A DNA stretch of 64,000 nt, from NCBI GenBank assembly GCA_963772635.1, contig CAVYYK010000031.1, forward strand, positions 99,510-163,509, written 5' to 3'. Below are positions 43,906 through 54,587 of this stretch, piece after piece; the stretch's first letter is position 1; every line of letters starts with the position of its first letter. The translations under genes and the position numbers were made by a program. The DNA is from JAUXFS01 sp963772635 (GTDB lineage Bacteria > Pseudomonadota > Alphaproteobacteria > Rhodospirillales > Defluviicoccaceae). A model generated the notes under the pieces. It was not told where the DNA came from. It saw only the letters and a program-made list of their open reading frames with translations, and did not search any database.

Positions 43906-45591
43906 TCAACCCGCTGGCCCGAAGGATTCCGTGTGGATGTGGTCCGCGGGGACGCCGCGACGCTCGAGATCGTTCTGAACGTCGGCCATGAAGCGGGTCG
44001 GGCCGCACAGGTAGTACCGGGCGTCGGGATCGTCGCCGAGGCTGGCCAACAGCGCGCCGTCGATCCGACCTTCGCTGTCGTAATCCTTGCCGATCTCGTC
44101 CTCCGGGCGCGGCTGGCTGTAGGCGACATGGAGCCGAATTCGGTCGCGTCGTGCGGCCAGCGCGCGGACCTCGCGGCCCAAGGCGTGGTGAGCGCCGTCG
44201 CGCGCGCCATGGACGAACACGACCGGACGCGCTCCTTCTTCGGCGGCCAGCGCGTGGAGCATGCTCACCATCGGCGTCACCCCGATGCCGGCGCTGACGA
44301 GCACGATCGGGCAGGTGTCGCGGGACATCACGAAGTCGCCCGCAGGCCGGCGCGCGCCGATGATCGCTCCCGGCTCGACATGATCGTGCAGGTAGCGTGA
44401 AGCGAGTCCGCTGGGTTCGCGCTTGACGCTGATCCGATAGCGGCCGTCGACGTGGTGAACCGACAGCGAATACGTCCGGCGAACCGGCTGCTTCCCGTCC
44501 GCGAATGTCGAGTTCGATCGGCAGATGTTGGCCGGCCTCGAAGCCGGGCAGCGGTCCGCCGTCCCCGGCTTCGAATACGAACGAAGCCACATCCTCGGTC
44601 TCGCGGATCTTCTCGACGAGCCGCAGGGAGCGCACCGACTCGGCATCCGCGTCCCATCGCAAGGCAACGGCCATGGGAAGCTCGACGATCTCCTCGATGT
44701 CGAAGGCCACCAGACGCCGCGCGCCGGGAACGCGGGCCACCGCCTCCGATTCCCAATCGATCGTGGCCCGGCCGGTAAGCTGCAGCAGACTGCCGGTCTC
44801 GAAATCGACGAACAGCAGACCGGCTCGCGGGTCGAGAACGAGGTTGCCGATGGTGTTGAAGTGGTTGTTGCCCGCGTAGTCGGGGAACACCAGGCGGGTC
44901 TCGTTCGCGACCGCGACGAAGCCCGGGTCGCCCCCGCGGTGAGAGGCATCCATGCCGAACGCCGGGTTGTCGCCGTCGCCGCGGTGCCCGGTGGCAATGA
45001 AGAAGGTATCGGCCGAGGCGATCCAGTCGATCTGGGATGACGTCAGGCGGGTGCCGCGTGATGGCGCGCCAGCCGGCACGCCGTTGACGTACGCGCCACG
45101 CGCGCTCTCGAATGTATTGCGGGCAGTTCCCGAATGTCTGTTCGACCTCGCAGATGATCGCGTCCGGGTCGTCCCTCCGGATCCGGCCATTGACGCGGTT
45201 GCGCCTCCGCGTCGCCAGTTCGATGCCGAGAATTCCGATGTCGGTCCCTGTCAACAACGACCCCTCCAGCGCATCACCCGAAACCGGCGTCGCATCGATC
45301 ACCAGAGAAACGGGGTCCGGCGAAGTCACGAACCCCTCTTGGCCGGCCAGCAGGGTCGCCCACGGTCGTTCCCTGTTCGTCGCGTGCCGCGACGACGAGG
45401 AACGGCATCGCCGTGTGGAAGGCGCGATGTTCCTCGGGCAGGTAGGGGCGCACGACTTTCCGCGCCCAGTTTTCGATGTCACGGACCCCAATGCGCTCCT
45501 GCACCCGCTGCTCGCCCGCGTGGAACGGGGACTGTGATTGACTCATACCCGCGGATATGGGGATCGCTTTGGTGCTCAGCTCGGTCGTCAT
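43906..45591 (-). pseudogene. Pyridoxamine 5'-phosphate oxidase-like / ferredoxin-NADP reductase fusion, three frameshifts
   Basis: About 560 residues can be assembled. From the ATG at 45591 (GGAGGG upstream) the first frame holds SPFHAGEQRVQERIGVRDIE and PYLPEEHRAFHTAMPFLVVAARDE; the second holds WATLLAGQEGFVTSPDP and TFGNCPQYI, the FMN-binding split-barrel; the third holds QIDWIASADTFFIATGH and NNHFNTIGNLVLDPRAGLLFVDF, then the start of a reductase; the fourth holds RRTYSLSVHHVDG, LVSAGIGVTPMVSMLHAL and YYLCGPTRFM, a FAD/NAD ferredoxin reductase. Joints near 45369, 45098-45112 and 44490-44510 each need one base removed. No 2Fe-2S domain follows. Likely an NAD(P)H-dependent flavin oxidoreductase of unknown substrate. 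Confidence 0.75.
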
Positions 45592-45658
45592 CCGTTTCCC
45601 TCCTACGTTGCGCCTCGATACGGCGGCGCGCCGCAATGGCGCGCCGCCTGTTCGGGGC

Positions 45659-46210
45659 TCAAGCCGCCTTCGCCCTCGCCAGATCGACCTTCGGGAAGTC
45701 GACGTCGGTCTCGGCGACGTGATTGAAATAATTGGTGAAGATGTTGACCGCGACGTTGGCGACGATCTCGGCGATGGCACCGTCGTCGTGACCGGCGGCG
45801 CGCACGGCCGCGATGTCGTCGTCGCTGACGAGCCCGCGCTTGTCGACGACCTTGCGGGCGAACACCAGCGCCGCATCCAGCTTGGGATCGGCGGAACGGC
45901 CTTCGAGTCGACGAGTCGATCTCCACTTCGTCGACCTTCAGGCTCTTCGAGATCGCAACGTGGGCCGACGCGCAGTACTCGCAGGCATTGGCGCCCGCCA
46001 CGGCGAGCGAGAACGCTTCCCGGGTCTTGGCGTCGAAGCGACCGCCGGCCAGCGCCTCGCCGAACCCAGGTAAGCCTTCAGCGCAGCCGGGGCATTGGCC
46101 AAGGTCCGCAAGAGGTTCGGCGTCACGCCGAGCTTCTTCTGCACGCCGTCGAGAAGCACCTTGGCTTCGCCGGTGGCGGTTGCGGGATCGATGGGGGTTA
46201 AACGGGGCAT
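45659..46210 (-). pseudogene. Carboxymuconolactone decarboxylase / AhpD-like protein, two frameshifts
   Basis: About 183 residues in three frames: LTPIDPATATGEAKVLLDGVQKKLG and RTLANAPAALKAYL; then FGEALAGGRFDAKTREAFSLAVAGANACEYCASAH with the CxxC redox pair and its His; then RKVVDKRGLVSDDDIAAVRAAGH and NVFTNYFNHVAETDVDFP-like end. One base seems missing near 46064-46069 and one extra near 45903-45920. AhpD-like proteins act in peroxide or alkylhydroperoxide handling. It lies 67 bases upstream of the oxidase/reductase fusion gene on the same strand, suggesting a joint redox or detoxification function. Confidence 0.75.
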
Positions 46211-46342
46211 GGTTACTCTCCTTTCTCATTTCTCAAAAGGTTGAATTTCGGGCGCCGACTGGACGACTTGGCGGGCGGCGCCCCTGTCCCGCTAAGTGTC
46301 TCCAAGGATCCACGGGGCGGCCCCGAGCAGTCATGACACCAC

Positions 46343-46753
46343 TCAGCCGTCCGGAGCGATGAACTCCATGCGAATCCCGCCTGGGATGAAGCACATCATG
46401 TGCCTGGCGGGTCCGCCGCCTAGCGGCTCCGGCGCGAACTCGATGTCGACGCCATGGGTGGTATCCAGCCTGTGGTACAGGTCATCGAGGACGCCTGCGT
46501 TCGCGACCCTCAGGGCGAAGTGGTGGAGGCCGACGTTGTTCTTGCGGTCGAAAGGGATCGCGTTCGCCGGGTCGGTGGCCTGCCACAAGGTGATCATCGT
46601 GGCGCCGTCGCTCACGAACACGGCCGGATAGTCGGGTTTCTCGCCGACCTGATAGAATCCCAATGTCTCGACAAAGAAGGCGCGCGTTCCGGCCAGATCC
46701 GGTACGGTGAGGCCGATGTGATGGGCGCCTTGCGTTACGGCAGTATCGGGCAT
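46343..46753 (-). CDS. VOC family (glyoxalase/dioxygenase-like) protein
   Basis: 136 residues, one vicinal-oxygen-chelate domain: AHHIGLTVPDLAGTRAFFVETLGF at residues 10-33 with a metal-ligand His, YPAVFVSDGATMITLWQ, HHFALRVAN with a second His near 76, and a terminal RHMMCFIPGGIRMEFI with a final acidic ligand. Substrate unknown. First gene of a minus-strand group with the AhpD-like and fusion genes, opposite the divergent AraC regulator at 47022. Confidence 0.88.
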   Translation of the reverse strand: MPDTAVTQGAHHIGLTVPDLAGTRAFFVETLGFYQVGEKPDYPAVFVSDGATMITLWQATDPANAIPFDRKNNVGLHHFALRVANAGVLDDLYHRLDTTHGVDIEFAPEPLGGGPARHMMCFIPGGIRMEFIAPDG

Positions 46754-47021
46754 CGCTCCGTTGCTCCTCTACTTCGGGGTCTCGCCGGTTCCTTGGAGGA
46801 ACGGCGCAGTCCGTTGGTGTTCCGTGCCTCAGACTTGAAGAGCGACCCTGTGAAGTCGGTTCAAGTCCCGGTTCGCCGACAATGATCGTCGCAAAGCCGC
46901 CACGAGTATTTCAGGATTCCGCGTTTCAGAATCGTGCACTGCGCCGCTGGCGATCGCGGTCTCCAATCCCGATTTATCGCTGCGGGCGGCACCAAGGCTG
47001 TTACCGGTATCGGAGGCAGGA

Positions 47022-47892
47022 ATGGACAGACAGGAGATGAGGCTAGACGCTCCGCCGCGGGGCAGTGTGCCCGAGTGGGGCCGGCGTATCCGATTCGACA
47101 AGTTCTCCGTCGAGCTGGTTCCCGCAGGCGAGCGCAGCCTCAACGTGCGGCTCGCGAAAACCCTCGCCACGATCAGCTTCGGCGCCGACGAGGGATCCAG
47201 CTCGCTGGCGGGCGACCGGCTGCGACGCTACGAGCGCCGTCCCTACGAGTACATCGTCGTGCCCGCAAACTTTCCCCTACGCGGCGAATTCTAGTGCGGC
47301 GCCGGAAGTGCTCGCCTTCGCGTTCCGTTTCGAGGACATCAAACCCGATATCGCCGCAGCCACCCAGATTCCGCTGGAACGCTTGGAGTCCCGCGTGATT
47401 ATCGGCGGTCCCAAACCTTTTACCACGGAGATCGCTCAGCGTATCCGCCGTCACATGAGGGCCGAGACCGTTTCACGGGACTACCTCCAGGCGCTGGGAT
47501 TCACGCTCATCGTCGAGATGTTACGCCTGCCGCCCCGCCAGCAGGCAACGGGCCGCGGTTCGACCCTCAACGATCGCGTGCTTCGCTCGATCCTCGACTA
47601 CATCGACGCCAACCTCGATGCCAACCTGTCGCTCGAAACCCTTGCCGGCCTTGCCGGCGTCCTCACGCATCGGTTCGGGCGGGCTTTCAAACGCAAGGTC
47701 GGCGAACCGCCACATCAATACGTGCTGGCCCGCCGCATCGAGGCCGCGCGCGCCCTGCTGCGCTCGACGGATCAGTCGATCGCCGACATCGCTTATGCCA
47801 CCGGCTTTTCGTCCCAGAGCCACATGACCACTACCTTCCGGCGCGAAATCGGCGCCACGCCCGCCCAATTGCGAAGCGAAAACGAGGATTAG
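47022..47892 (+). pseudogene. AraC family transcriptional regulator, frameshifted
   Basis: About 289 residues over two frames. The first 90 residues (MDRQEMRLDAPPRG to YIVVPANFPLRGEF) end at an in-frame TAG; the second frame continues with AAPEVLAFAFRFEDIKPDI and the double helix-turn-helix AraC domain (LSLETLAGLAGVLTHRFGRAFKRKVG, then QSIADIAYATGFSSQSHMTTTFRREIGATP) to 47892. Dropping one T at 47292 restores the frame. A GGAGGCAGGA precedes the ATG. It is divergent from the VOC gene, so the VOC, AhpD-like and flavin oxidoreductase genes are its likely targets. Confidence 0.82.
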
Positions 47893-47919
47893 GGCCTGTG
47901 GAGAACGAGGGCGACGCCG

Positions 47920-48465
47920 TCAGCGACCGGCCTTCTGGTAGGTGCCGACGAGCTCGGCTTCGGCGAGGACGTGGCCTTCCATCGCCCTCACAAGCTCCGC
48001 CTTGGTCGGGGATTTCAAGCCGGTGATAACCGTGTCGAGGGCATAGAGCTTGTGGAAGTAGCGATGCCGTCCGATCGGGGGGCATGGACCGCCATAGCCG
48101 GGTCTGTTCCAGTCATTGAGGCCCTGTTGGGTGCCCGGCGGGAGCGCCTCCGGTGCCACCGCTTCCGGGAGCGCGCCCGCCGTCGGCGGTAGGTTGTACA
48201 GCACCCAGTGGACCCAGGTCATTTTGGGGGCCTTCGGATCCGGAGCATCGGGATCATCGACCACCAGCGCAACGCTCTCGGTTCCTTCAGGGACCCCGGA
48301 CCATGCCAATGGCGGCGAAACGTCCGAGCCCTCGCAGGTGTAGCGCTTGGGCATTTCTCCGAGATGGGAGAATGCTGGCGATTTGAGTGATAGCGTCATG
48401 GCGGCCTCTCCAATCCCCGTGGAAACAGACAATAGAACGATCAGAACCGCTGTGAGGAGTCGCAT
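47920..48465 (-). CDS. Secreted YbhB/YbcL (PEBP-like) protein
   Basis: 181 residues. A signal peptide (MRLLTAVLIVLLSVSTGIGEA) is followed by a PEBP fold: KRYTCEGSDVSPPLAWSGVPEG near 40, VVDDPDAPDPKAPKMTWVHWVLYNLP with the ligand-pocket DPDAP motif near 70, and GYGGPCPPIGRHRYFHKLYALD with the GxxPPxGxHRY signature near 120. Role in bacteria is not established. The ATG at 48465 has GGAG at proper distance; an upstream open extension to 48522 lacks support. Confidence 0.9.
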   Translation of the reverse strand: MRLLTAVLIVLLSVSTGIGEAAMTLSLKSPAFSHLGEMPKRYTCEGSDVSPPLAWSGVPEGTESVALVVDDPDAPDPKAPKMTWVHWVLYNLPPTAGALPEAVAPEALPPGTQQGLNDWNRPGYGGPCPPIGRHRYFHKLYALDTVITGLKSPTKAELVRAMEGHVLAEAELVGTYQKAGR

Positions 48466-48590
48466 CCAATCTCCGGCCTTGGAGCCTGCCCCCCACTCCA
48501 CTACCAGGATACGATAGGCCATGCGGTGGCGCCAGCCGCGTCACTCAAGAAATCAGCGTACGCGATACACGCAGTACCGCGCCAGCAACA

Positions 48591-49565
48591 CTAGTGCTCT
48601 GGTTTTTGCCCATCTCCGAGAGTGGCCTCGATTTCATGCTGCCATGGAGGGTTCGCGCCAGCGCGGCTAACGACGACGGAAGCGACCCGCGTGGAGAACT
48701 CGAGCGCCCTACGCAAGGTGTCCTCATCAATCGACTTCAGGTCTTGTTTCCGCAGGGCGCCTTGCTTGCGGAGGCTGGCCAGGAAGCCCGCGTTGAAGGT
48801 GTCGCCGGCGCCGACCGTGTCGACCACGGTCACCGGTTTCGACGGCACCGTGACGTCGAGAGTTCGTGTGACGGATCTCGACCCTTTTTCGCCCATGGTC
48901 AGGGTGACGATCGAAACCCCCGCGTCGATCCAGGCCCGCGACAGAGACTCGAAATCGCCACTAGGGTCGAGCCAAGCCAAGTCCTCTTCCGAGACCTTGA
49001 CGATGTCGCTCATTCCGATCATCCGCAGCAAGCGGTCGCGGTAGGCCGTTTCGTCGGTGACGAATCCGGGCCTGATGTTGGGGTCCAACGAAATCACCGA
49101 TGTTTGGTGATGGCGCGACATCAGTTCCTCGAAGGTGGCGCCGCAGGGTTCCGGGATCAGGCTGATGGCACCGAAATGGAAGGCCTGTATGGATGTGGGC
49201 AGGCTCGGAAGGTCTGATGTTGCGAGCATCCGGCCGGCGGTGTTTTCGTCGACGAAGCTGTATTGCGCGTTGCCGTTCTTCAGGGTGACGAAGGCCAGGG
49301 TGGTCGGCCTTGGGCTGCGCACGCAGTAATCCGTGCCGACGCCGGACTCCTCCAAATAGGCGATCAGCTTCTGGCCGAAGATATCGGTCGAAATGCCGGA
49401 CAGGAAGCACGTCTCCTCACCCAGCCGCCCGAGGGCAACCGCCGTGTTGAAGAGCGCACCGCCAGGCACCGGAAGGAAAACCTCGCTGCCGTCGTCGAGG
49501 TGCCGTGGCAGCATGTCGATGAGGGCTTCGCCGCTACACAGGATCACTGGGGCCTCCGTTCGCAT
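48591..49565 (-). CDS. PfkB family carbohydrate kinase (probable fructokinase)
   Basis: 324 residues, ribokinase fold. N-terminal signature GGALFNTAVALGRLG near 35, FVDENTAGRML, SLDPNIRPGF near 153, and the C-terminal PfkB signature DTVGAGDTFNAGF near 250 with the catalytic Asp. As the last gene of the sorbitol/mannitol operon it probably phosphorylates fructose made by the two dehydrogenases. It overlaps the mannitol dehydrogenase gene by 32 bases. Confidence 0.9.
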   Translation of the reverse strand: MRTEAPVILCSGEALIDMLPRHLDDGSEVFLPVPGGALFNTAVALGRLGEETCFLSGISTDIFGQKLIAYLEESGVGTDYCVRSPRPTTLAFVTLKNGNAQYSFVDENTAGRMLATSDLPSLPTSIQAFHFGAISLIPEPCGATFEELMSRHHQTSVISLDPNIRPGFVTDETAYRDRLLRMIGMSDIVKVSEEDLAWLDPSGDFESLSRAWIDAGVSIVTLTMGEKGSRSVTRTLDVTVPSKPVTVVDTVGAGDTFNAGFLASLRKQGALRKQDLKSIDEDTLRRALEFSTRVASVVVSRAGANPPWQHEIEATLGDGQKPEH

Positions 49566-51024
49566 AGGAGTCGAGTGATTTCGCGATGCCGTCCCGGTAA
49601 AGCGCCTTGAGGGCCCGGGTGAAGGCTGCCGCGAAGGTGGCGTTGCCGCCGAGGGGGCCGAAGATGTCGGTCATCGACAGGAAAGCCACAGGGTCGCGTT
49701 CGGCGCGGCGTGCGGTTTCCCCGAGGCGTTCGGCGTTCTCGTCCTCGACGGTGAGGGGGCTTCCGTCGTCCCGCCGTCCCGCGCAGTAGCGACACCAGAG
49801 GGCGACCTCGAGGGCCAGGCCGTCAATCCCCAGGCCGGTATTCAAGCGGTCGGAAAGGGTCGGCAGGATGAACTTCGGTTGGCGATTGGAACCATCAAGG
49901 CACAAGCGTGGGATCGTGTCGCCAATCCTTGGATTGGCGAACCGCTCCATCACCGACGCGAGGTAGGCGTGGAAATCGACTCCGGGAATGGGCGGCAGGG
50001 TCGGAATGATTTCGGTTTGTTCGAGCTTCTCGAGAAATGCCCGGATCAGAGGATCTGCCATGGCGTCATGCACGAAGTGATGCCCCAACAAGGCCCCCGG
50101 ATAGGCAATCGTCGCGTGGCCACCGTTGAGGATACGCAGCTTCATGAGTTCGTAGGGCGCGACATCGGTGACGAATTCGACACCGACCTTTTCCAGGGCC
50201 GGGCGTCCGGCGGTGAAGCGATCCTCCAACACCCACTGGTGGAACGGCTCGCAGACGACGGGGGACGCATCTTCGATTCCGAACTCGCTGACCGCCAATG
50301 CGCGCTCCCGTTCTCCGGTGGCCGGTGTAATGCAATCGACCATGCCGTTGGGGAACGCGATCTCCGAGGCCATCCAGTCCGCTTTCTCGGCCGATATTCC
50401 GGCGGCCAGTCCGACCATGGCTTGGCGGGCGACGCGTCCGTTTTCAGGCAGGTTGTCGCAGGAGACGATGGTAAAGGGGGGCAGGTTTCTTTCGCGCCTC
50501 GAGGCCAGCCCGGCCAGAAGAATGCCGAAAACCGTGCGGGGATCGGCCGGGTTCTCGATGTCGTGGATGATGTCGGGGTGATCGGCGTCAAAGCCGCCGG
50601 TGTTGGCGTCGATATAGTAGCCGCCTTCGGTGACCGTCAGGCTGACGATGCGGATCTCGGGTCGGCTCAAGGCCTCGACGAGGGCCTTGGGATCGATCGG
50701 GAGGTAGTCGATCATCGCCCCGCAGACCGTCGCCTTGTAGCCGGTGGGATCCAGTTCGATGACCGTCGACAGCCAGTCCTGTTGGCGCAGCAGTTCCCTT
50801 GTCTTGGCATCGTTGGGTCTTACGCCGGCGCCGACGATGCCCCAATCGTGATCGCTGCCCGCGTTGAACAAGCGATTTAGATAGGTTGCCTGATGGGCGC
50901 GGTGGAAGTTGCCGACGCCGATGTGGAGGATGCCGGGGGTGAGCTTTTTTCGGTCATACCGGGGTACGGATACGTCGGCCGGCAGCCGATCGAGGGATTC
51001 CTGGTTCAGTTTGATCGCAGCCAT
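49534..51024 (-). CDS. mtlK: Mannitol 2-dehydrogenase (polyol long-chain dehydrogenase)
   Basis: 496 residues. NAD-binding LHIGVGNFHRAHQATYLN near 33, VSLTVTEGGYY near 126, SCDNLPENG near 193, and the catalytic K-x5-N-x2-H pattern KLRILNGGHATIAYPG near 293, followed by the helical C-terminal domain. It oxidises D-mannitol to D-fructose. The start codon overlaps the upstream dehydrogenase stop (TGATG), which favours the ATG at 51024 over the ATG at 51036. Its 3' end overlaps the kinase gene. Confidence 0.93.
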   Translation of the reverse strand: MAAIKLNQESLDRLPADVSVPRYDRKKLTPGILHIGVGNFHRAHQATYLNRLFNAGSDHDWGIVGAGVRPNDAKTRELLRQQDWLSTVIELDPTGYKATVCGAMIDYLPIDPKALVEALSRPEIRIVSLTVTEGGYYIDANTGGFDADHPDIIHDIENPADPRTVFGILLAGLASRRERNLPPFTIVSCDNLPENGRVARQAMVGLAAGISAEKADWMASEIAFPNGMVDCITPATGERERALAVSEFGIEDASPVVCEPFHQWVLEDRFTAGRPALEKVGVEFVTDVAPYELMKLRILNGGHATIAYPGALLGHHFVHDAMADPLIRAFLEKLEQTEIIPTLPPIPGVDFHAYLASVMERFANPRIGDTIPRLCLDGSNRQPKFILPTLSDRLNTGLGIDGLALEVALWCRYCAGRRDDGSPLTVEDENAERLGETARRAERDPVAFLSMTDIFGPLGGNATFAAAFTRALKALYRDGIAKSLDSYANGGPSDPV

Positions 51025-51797
51025 CAGCTCATCCACTGCCCGCCGTCGACGTTGAACGTCTGCGCCACGACGTAATCGCTCTCGCTGTTGGCGAGGAATA
51101 TCGCCATGCCGACCAGATCCTCGGCCGTCCCCATGCGGCCGAACGGAACCTCCTGGCCGACGAGACGCTTCTTTTCACCGAGTGGGCGGTTCTCGTATTT
51201 GGCGAACAACGCATCCACACCCTCCCAATGCTCGCCCTCGACAACCCCCGGCGAAATGGCGTTGACGTTGATGCCATGCTTGATCAGGCTCAGCCCGGCC
51301 GATTGGGTCAGGCTGATGACGGCCGCCTTGCTCGCGCAGTAGACGGCGACCAGCGCTTCGCCGCGCCGACCCGCCTGGCTCGCCATGTTGATGATCTTGC
51401 CGCCCTTGCCGCGTTCGATCATCGCTCTGGCCACCGCCTGCAGGGTGAACAGGGTCCCCTTCACGTTGATTGCGAACACCCGGTCATAGCTCTCCCGGGA
51501 GATCTCGATGAAGGGAGCCATGTCGAAGATGGCGGCATTGTTGACCAGAATGTCGATGCCCCCGGTTCTCGTCACAACCATTTCGACCGCGCGGTCGATC
51601 GACTCCTGATCGGTCACGTCGAGGGGAACGGCGAAGGCCGCAGCCCCGATTTCGGTCGCGGTCGCCTCGGCCCGTGGTACATCGATGTCGCCGATGGCGA
51701 CGGTGGCGCCTTCACGGACATAGGCTTCGGCGAAGGCTCTGCCGATGCCGCGTGCCGCTCCGGTTATCAATGCGGTTTTCTGGTTCAGGCGTGTCAT
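51024..51797 (-). CDS. smoS: Sorbitol (L-iditol) 2-dehydrogenase, short-chain type
   Basis: 257 residues, classical SDR. TGAARGIG coenzyme motif at residue 12, NNAAIF near 87, catalytic Ser in INMASQAGRRG and YCASK with Tyr/Lys near 153, and a C-terminal FNVDGGQWMS. High resemblance to the Rhodobacter SmoS sorbitol dehydrogenase pattern, which converts sorbitol to fructose; activity on galactitol or related polyols is possible. It overlaps the transporter ATPase gene by 4 bases. Confidence 0.9.
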   Translation of the reverse strand: MTRLNQKTALITGAARGIGRAFAEAYVREGATVAIGDIDVPRAEATATEIGAAAFAVPLDVTDQESIDRAVEMVVTRTGGIDILVNNAAIFDMAPFIEISRESYDRVFAINVKGTLFTLQAVARAMIERGKGGKIINMASQAGRRGEALVAVYCASKAAVISLTQSAGLSLIKHGINVNAISPGVVEGEHWEGVDALFAKYENRPLGEKKRLVGQEVPFGRMGTAEDLVGMAIFLANSESDYVVAQTFNVDGGQWMS

Positions 51798-52795
51798 TGG
51801 ATTGTCCTTCCATCCTCGGCAAAGCGGTAGATCCTGTCCTCGTCCGCGGAGAGATAAACCGTGTCGCCGTGTTTGAGGTCGATTTCGCCCTCGGTCCGCA
51901 CCGTGATGAGGTCACTGCCCTCCACCGCAACATGAATGAAGGTGTCGGAGCCCAAGTGCTCGGCAACGCCGACCTTTCCTTTCAACATCCCGCTTTCACG
52001 GGACACATTCAGGTGTTCCGGTCGGACGCCGATGGTGTGGGCGTTGCGTTTGGTGGCTTCGGCACCCCTCACGAAATTCATCTTCGGCGAACCGATAAAG
52101 CCGGCGACAAACAGGTTGGCCGGTCTGTGATAGAGCTCGAGGGGTGACCCCACCTGCTCGATCACCCCGGCGCGGAGCACCACGATCTTGTCGGCCATGG
52201 TCATCGCCTCCACCTGGTCGTGGGTGACGTAGACCATGGTCGTGCTGAGGGTCTGGTGCAGTTCCGAGATCTCGAGCCGCATGTTGACCCGTAACGCGGC
52301 GTCGAGGTTCGACAGGGGTTCGTCGAACAGAAAGGCCTTGGGTTCACGGACGATGGCTCGGCCGATAGCGACCCGTTGGCGCTGACCGCCGGACAACTGA
52401 CCGGGCCGACGATCGATGTAGGCATCCAGATTGAGGACCTTGGCCGCGCCGTCGACCTTGCGATCGATCTCGGCCTGGTCCATGCCGGCCATTTTCAGCG
52501 GGAAGGCGATATTCTTTCGCACCGACATGTGGGGATAGAGCGCGTAGGACTGGAACACCATCGCAAGGCCACGCTTGGCCGGTGGCACGGCGCTGACGTC
52601 CTGCCCGTCGATTTCGATCTTGCCGGAAGTCAGATCCTCGAGTCCCGCGATCATCCGCAGCAGGGTTGATTTGCCACAGCCGGACGGACCGACGAAAACC
52701 ACGAATTCGCCTTCGTTGATGTCCAGGTCGAGAGGCGGGATGACCTCGGTTTCGTCGAATTTCTTGGTGACCTTGTGAAGATTGATGCTTCCCAT
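51794..52795 (-). CDS. smoK: Sugar-alcohol ABC transporter ATP-binding protein
   Basis: 333 residues, MalK/UgpC type. Walker A GPSGCGKST near 37, Q-loop MVFQSYALYPHMSV, signature LSGGQRQRVAIGRAIV near 134, Walker B AFLFDEPLSNLDA, and switch VYVTHDQVEAMTM. A C-terminal TOBE/OB regulatory domain covers residues 240-333 (GVRPEHL). It energises uptake through the two permeases encoded just upstream. Confidence 0.94.
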   Translation of the reverse strand: MGSINLHKVTKKFDETEVIPPLDLDINEGEFVVFVGPSGCGKSTLLRMIAGLEDLTSGKIEIDGQDVSAVPPAKRGLAMVFQSYALYPHMSVRKNIAFPLKMAGMDQAEIDRKVDGAAKVLNLDAYIDRRPGQLSGGQRQRVAIGRAIVREPKAFLFDEPLSNLDAALRVNMRLEISELHQTLSTTMVYVTHDQVEAMTMADKIVVLRAGVIEQVGSPLELYHRPANLFVAGFIGSPKMNFVRGAEATKRNAHTIGVRPEHLNVSRESGMLKGKVGVAEHLGSDTFIHVAVEGSDLITVRTEGEIDLKHGDTVYLSADEDRIYRFAEDGRTIQ

Positions 52796-52804
52796 GATTT
52801 CCTC

Positions 52805-53635
<831 letters not shown>

Positions 53636-53638
53636 CGA

Positions 53639-54511
53639 TCAAGCCTCCAGGTTCTTGCCGATCATCCGCATCAGGAAGACGGCGACGATGTTGGCGAGGA
53701 TGACGGCGACGATGCCGCCCGCCGATCCGCTGCCGACATCGAATTGAAGCAACGATTGCGCGTAGACAAGAAAAGTGATGTTTGTTGACGCGTTGCCGGG
53801 CCCGCCATTGGTCGTCACCAATATCTCGGCGAAGATCGACAGCAGAAAGATCGTCTGGATCAAAATCACCACTGTAATGGCCCGCGACATGTGCGGCAGG
53901 ACGATGTAGATGAAACGGCTCCACTTACTGGCACCGTCCATATTGGCGGCTTCGATTTGGTCGCGATCGAGGGATTGCAGGGCCGTCAGCAGGATGAGCG
54001 TGGCGAACGGCAGCCACTGCCAGGCGACGATCAGGATAATCGAGAACAGGGGTGCTTGGGCGAGGAAGTCGAATGGTTCCAGCCCGAGGAATGCGGCGGC
54101 ATGGGCGAACAGACCATTCACCGGGTTCATGAACATGTTCTTCCACACCAGCGCCGAAACCGTCGGCATCACGAAGAACGGCGCGATCACCAGGATCCGG
54201 ACAATGCCCTGTCCCCACATTGGTTGATCGAGCAGGATGGCGAGGCCGATGCCGCCGAAGATGGTGATGACGAGAACGCCGCCGACGAGGAGCAGCGTGT
54301 TTCCGAGGGCGGCGAAGAAAGCCGGGTCGGTCAGGAAAAACTCGTAGTTGGTGAAGCCGATCCATTCGTGCACACCCGGCATCAGCAAATTGTAGTTGAG
54401 GAACGAGAAGTAGAGCGTCATCGAGAGCGGCACGATCATCCACCCGAGAAGCAGCAAGACTGCGGGTGAGATCATGATTCGCGCGGCAACCCGTGAGTGA
54501 CCTGTAGCCAT
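53639..54511 (-). CDS. smoF: Sugar-alcohol ABC transporter permease (MalF-like)
   Basis: 290 residues, six membrane helices. The EAA loop reads QIEAANMDGASKWSRFIYIVLPHM near 187. Together with the MalG-like permease it forms the membrane channel of the importer. 76 bases separate it from the stop of the binding protein gene. Confidence 0.93.
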   Translation of the reverse strand: MATGHSRVAARIMISPAVLLLLGWMIVPLSMTLYFSFLNYNLLMPGVHEWIGFTNYEFFLTDPAFFAALGNTLLLVGGVLVITIFGGIGLAILLDQPMWGQGIVRILVIAPFFVMPTVSALVWKNMFMNPVNGLFAHAAAFLGLEPFDFLAQAPLFSIILIVAWQWLPFATLILLTALQSLDRDQIEAANMDGASKWSRFIYIVLPHMSRAITVVILIQTIFLLSIFAEILVTTNGGPGNASTNITFLVYAQSLLQFDVGSGSAGGIVAVILANIVAVFLMRMIGKNLEA

Positions 54512-54587
54512 TGGAGTTATCCTTCAAGCATGGGTCCGAGAAAAGGGAGGGTCGATCCGTGCGGGACCGACCCCCAGGCCGGCGGGG

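Noticed and set aside
46852..46881. A tRNA 3'-end-like sequence (GTTCAAGTC followed by a TTCGCCGACA tail) between the VOC and AraC genes
   Set aside because: No acceptor 5' strand, D-arm or anticodon stem can be folded upstream, the T-stem does not pair well and CCA is incomplete; at most a chance match or an old attachment remnant.
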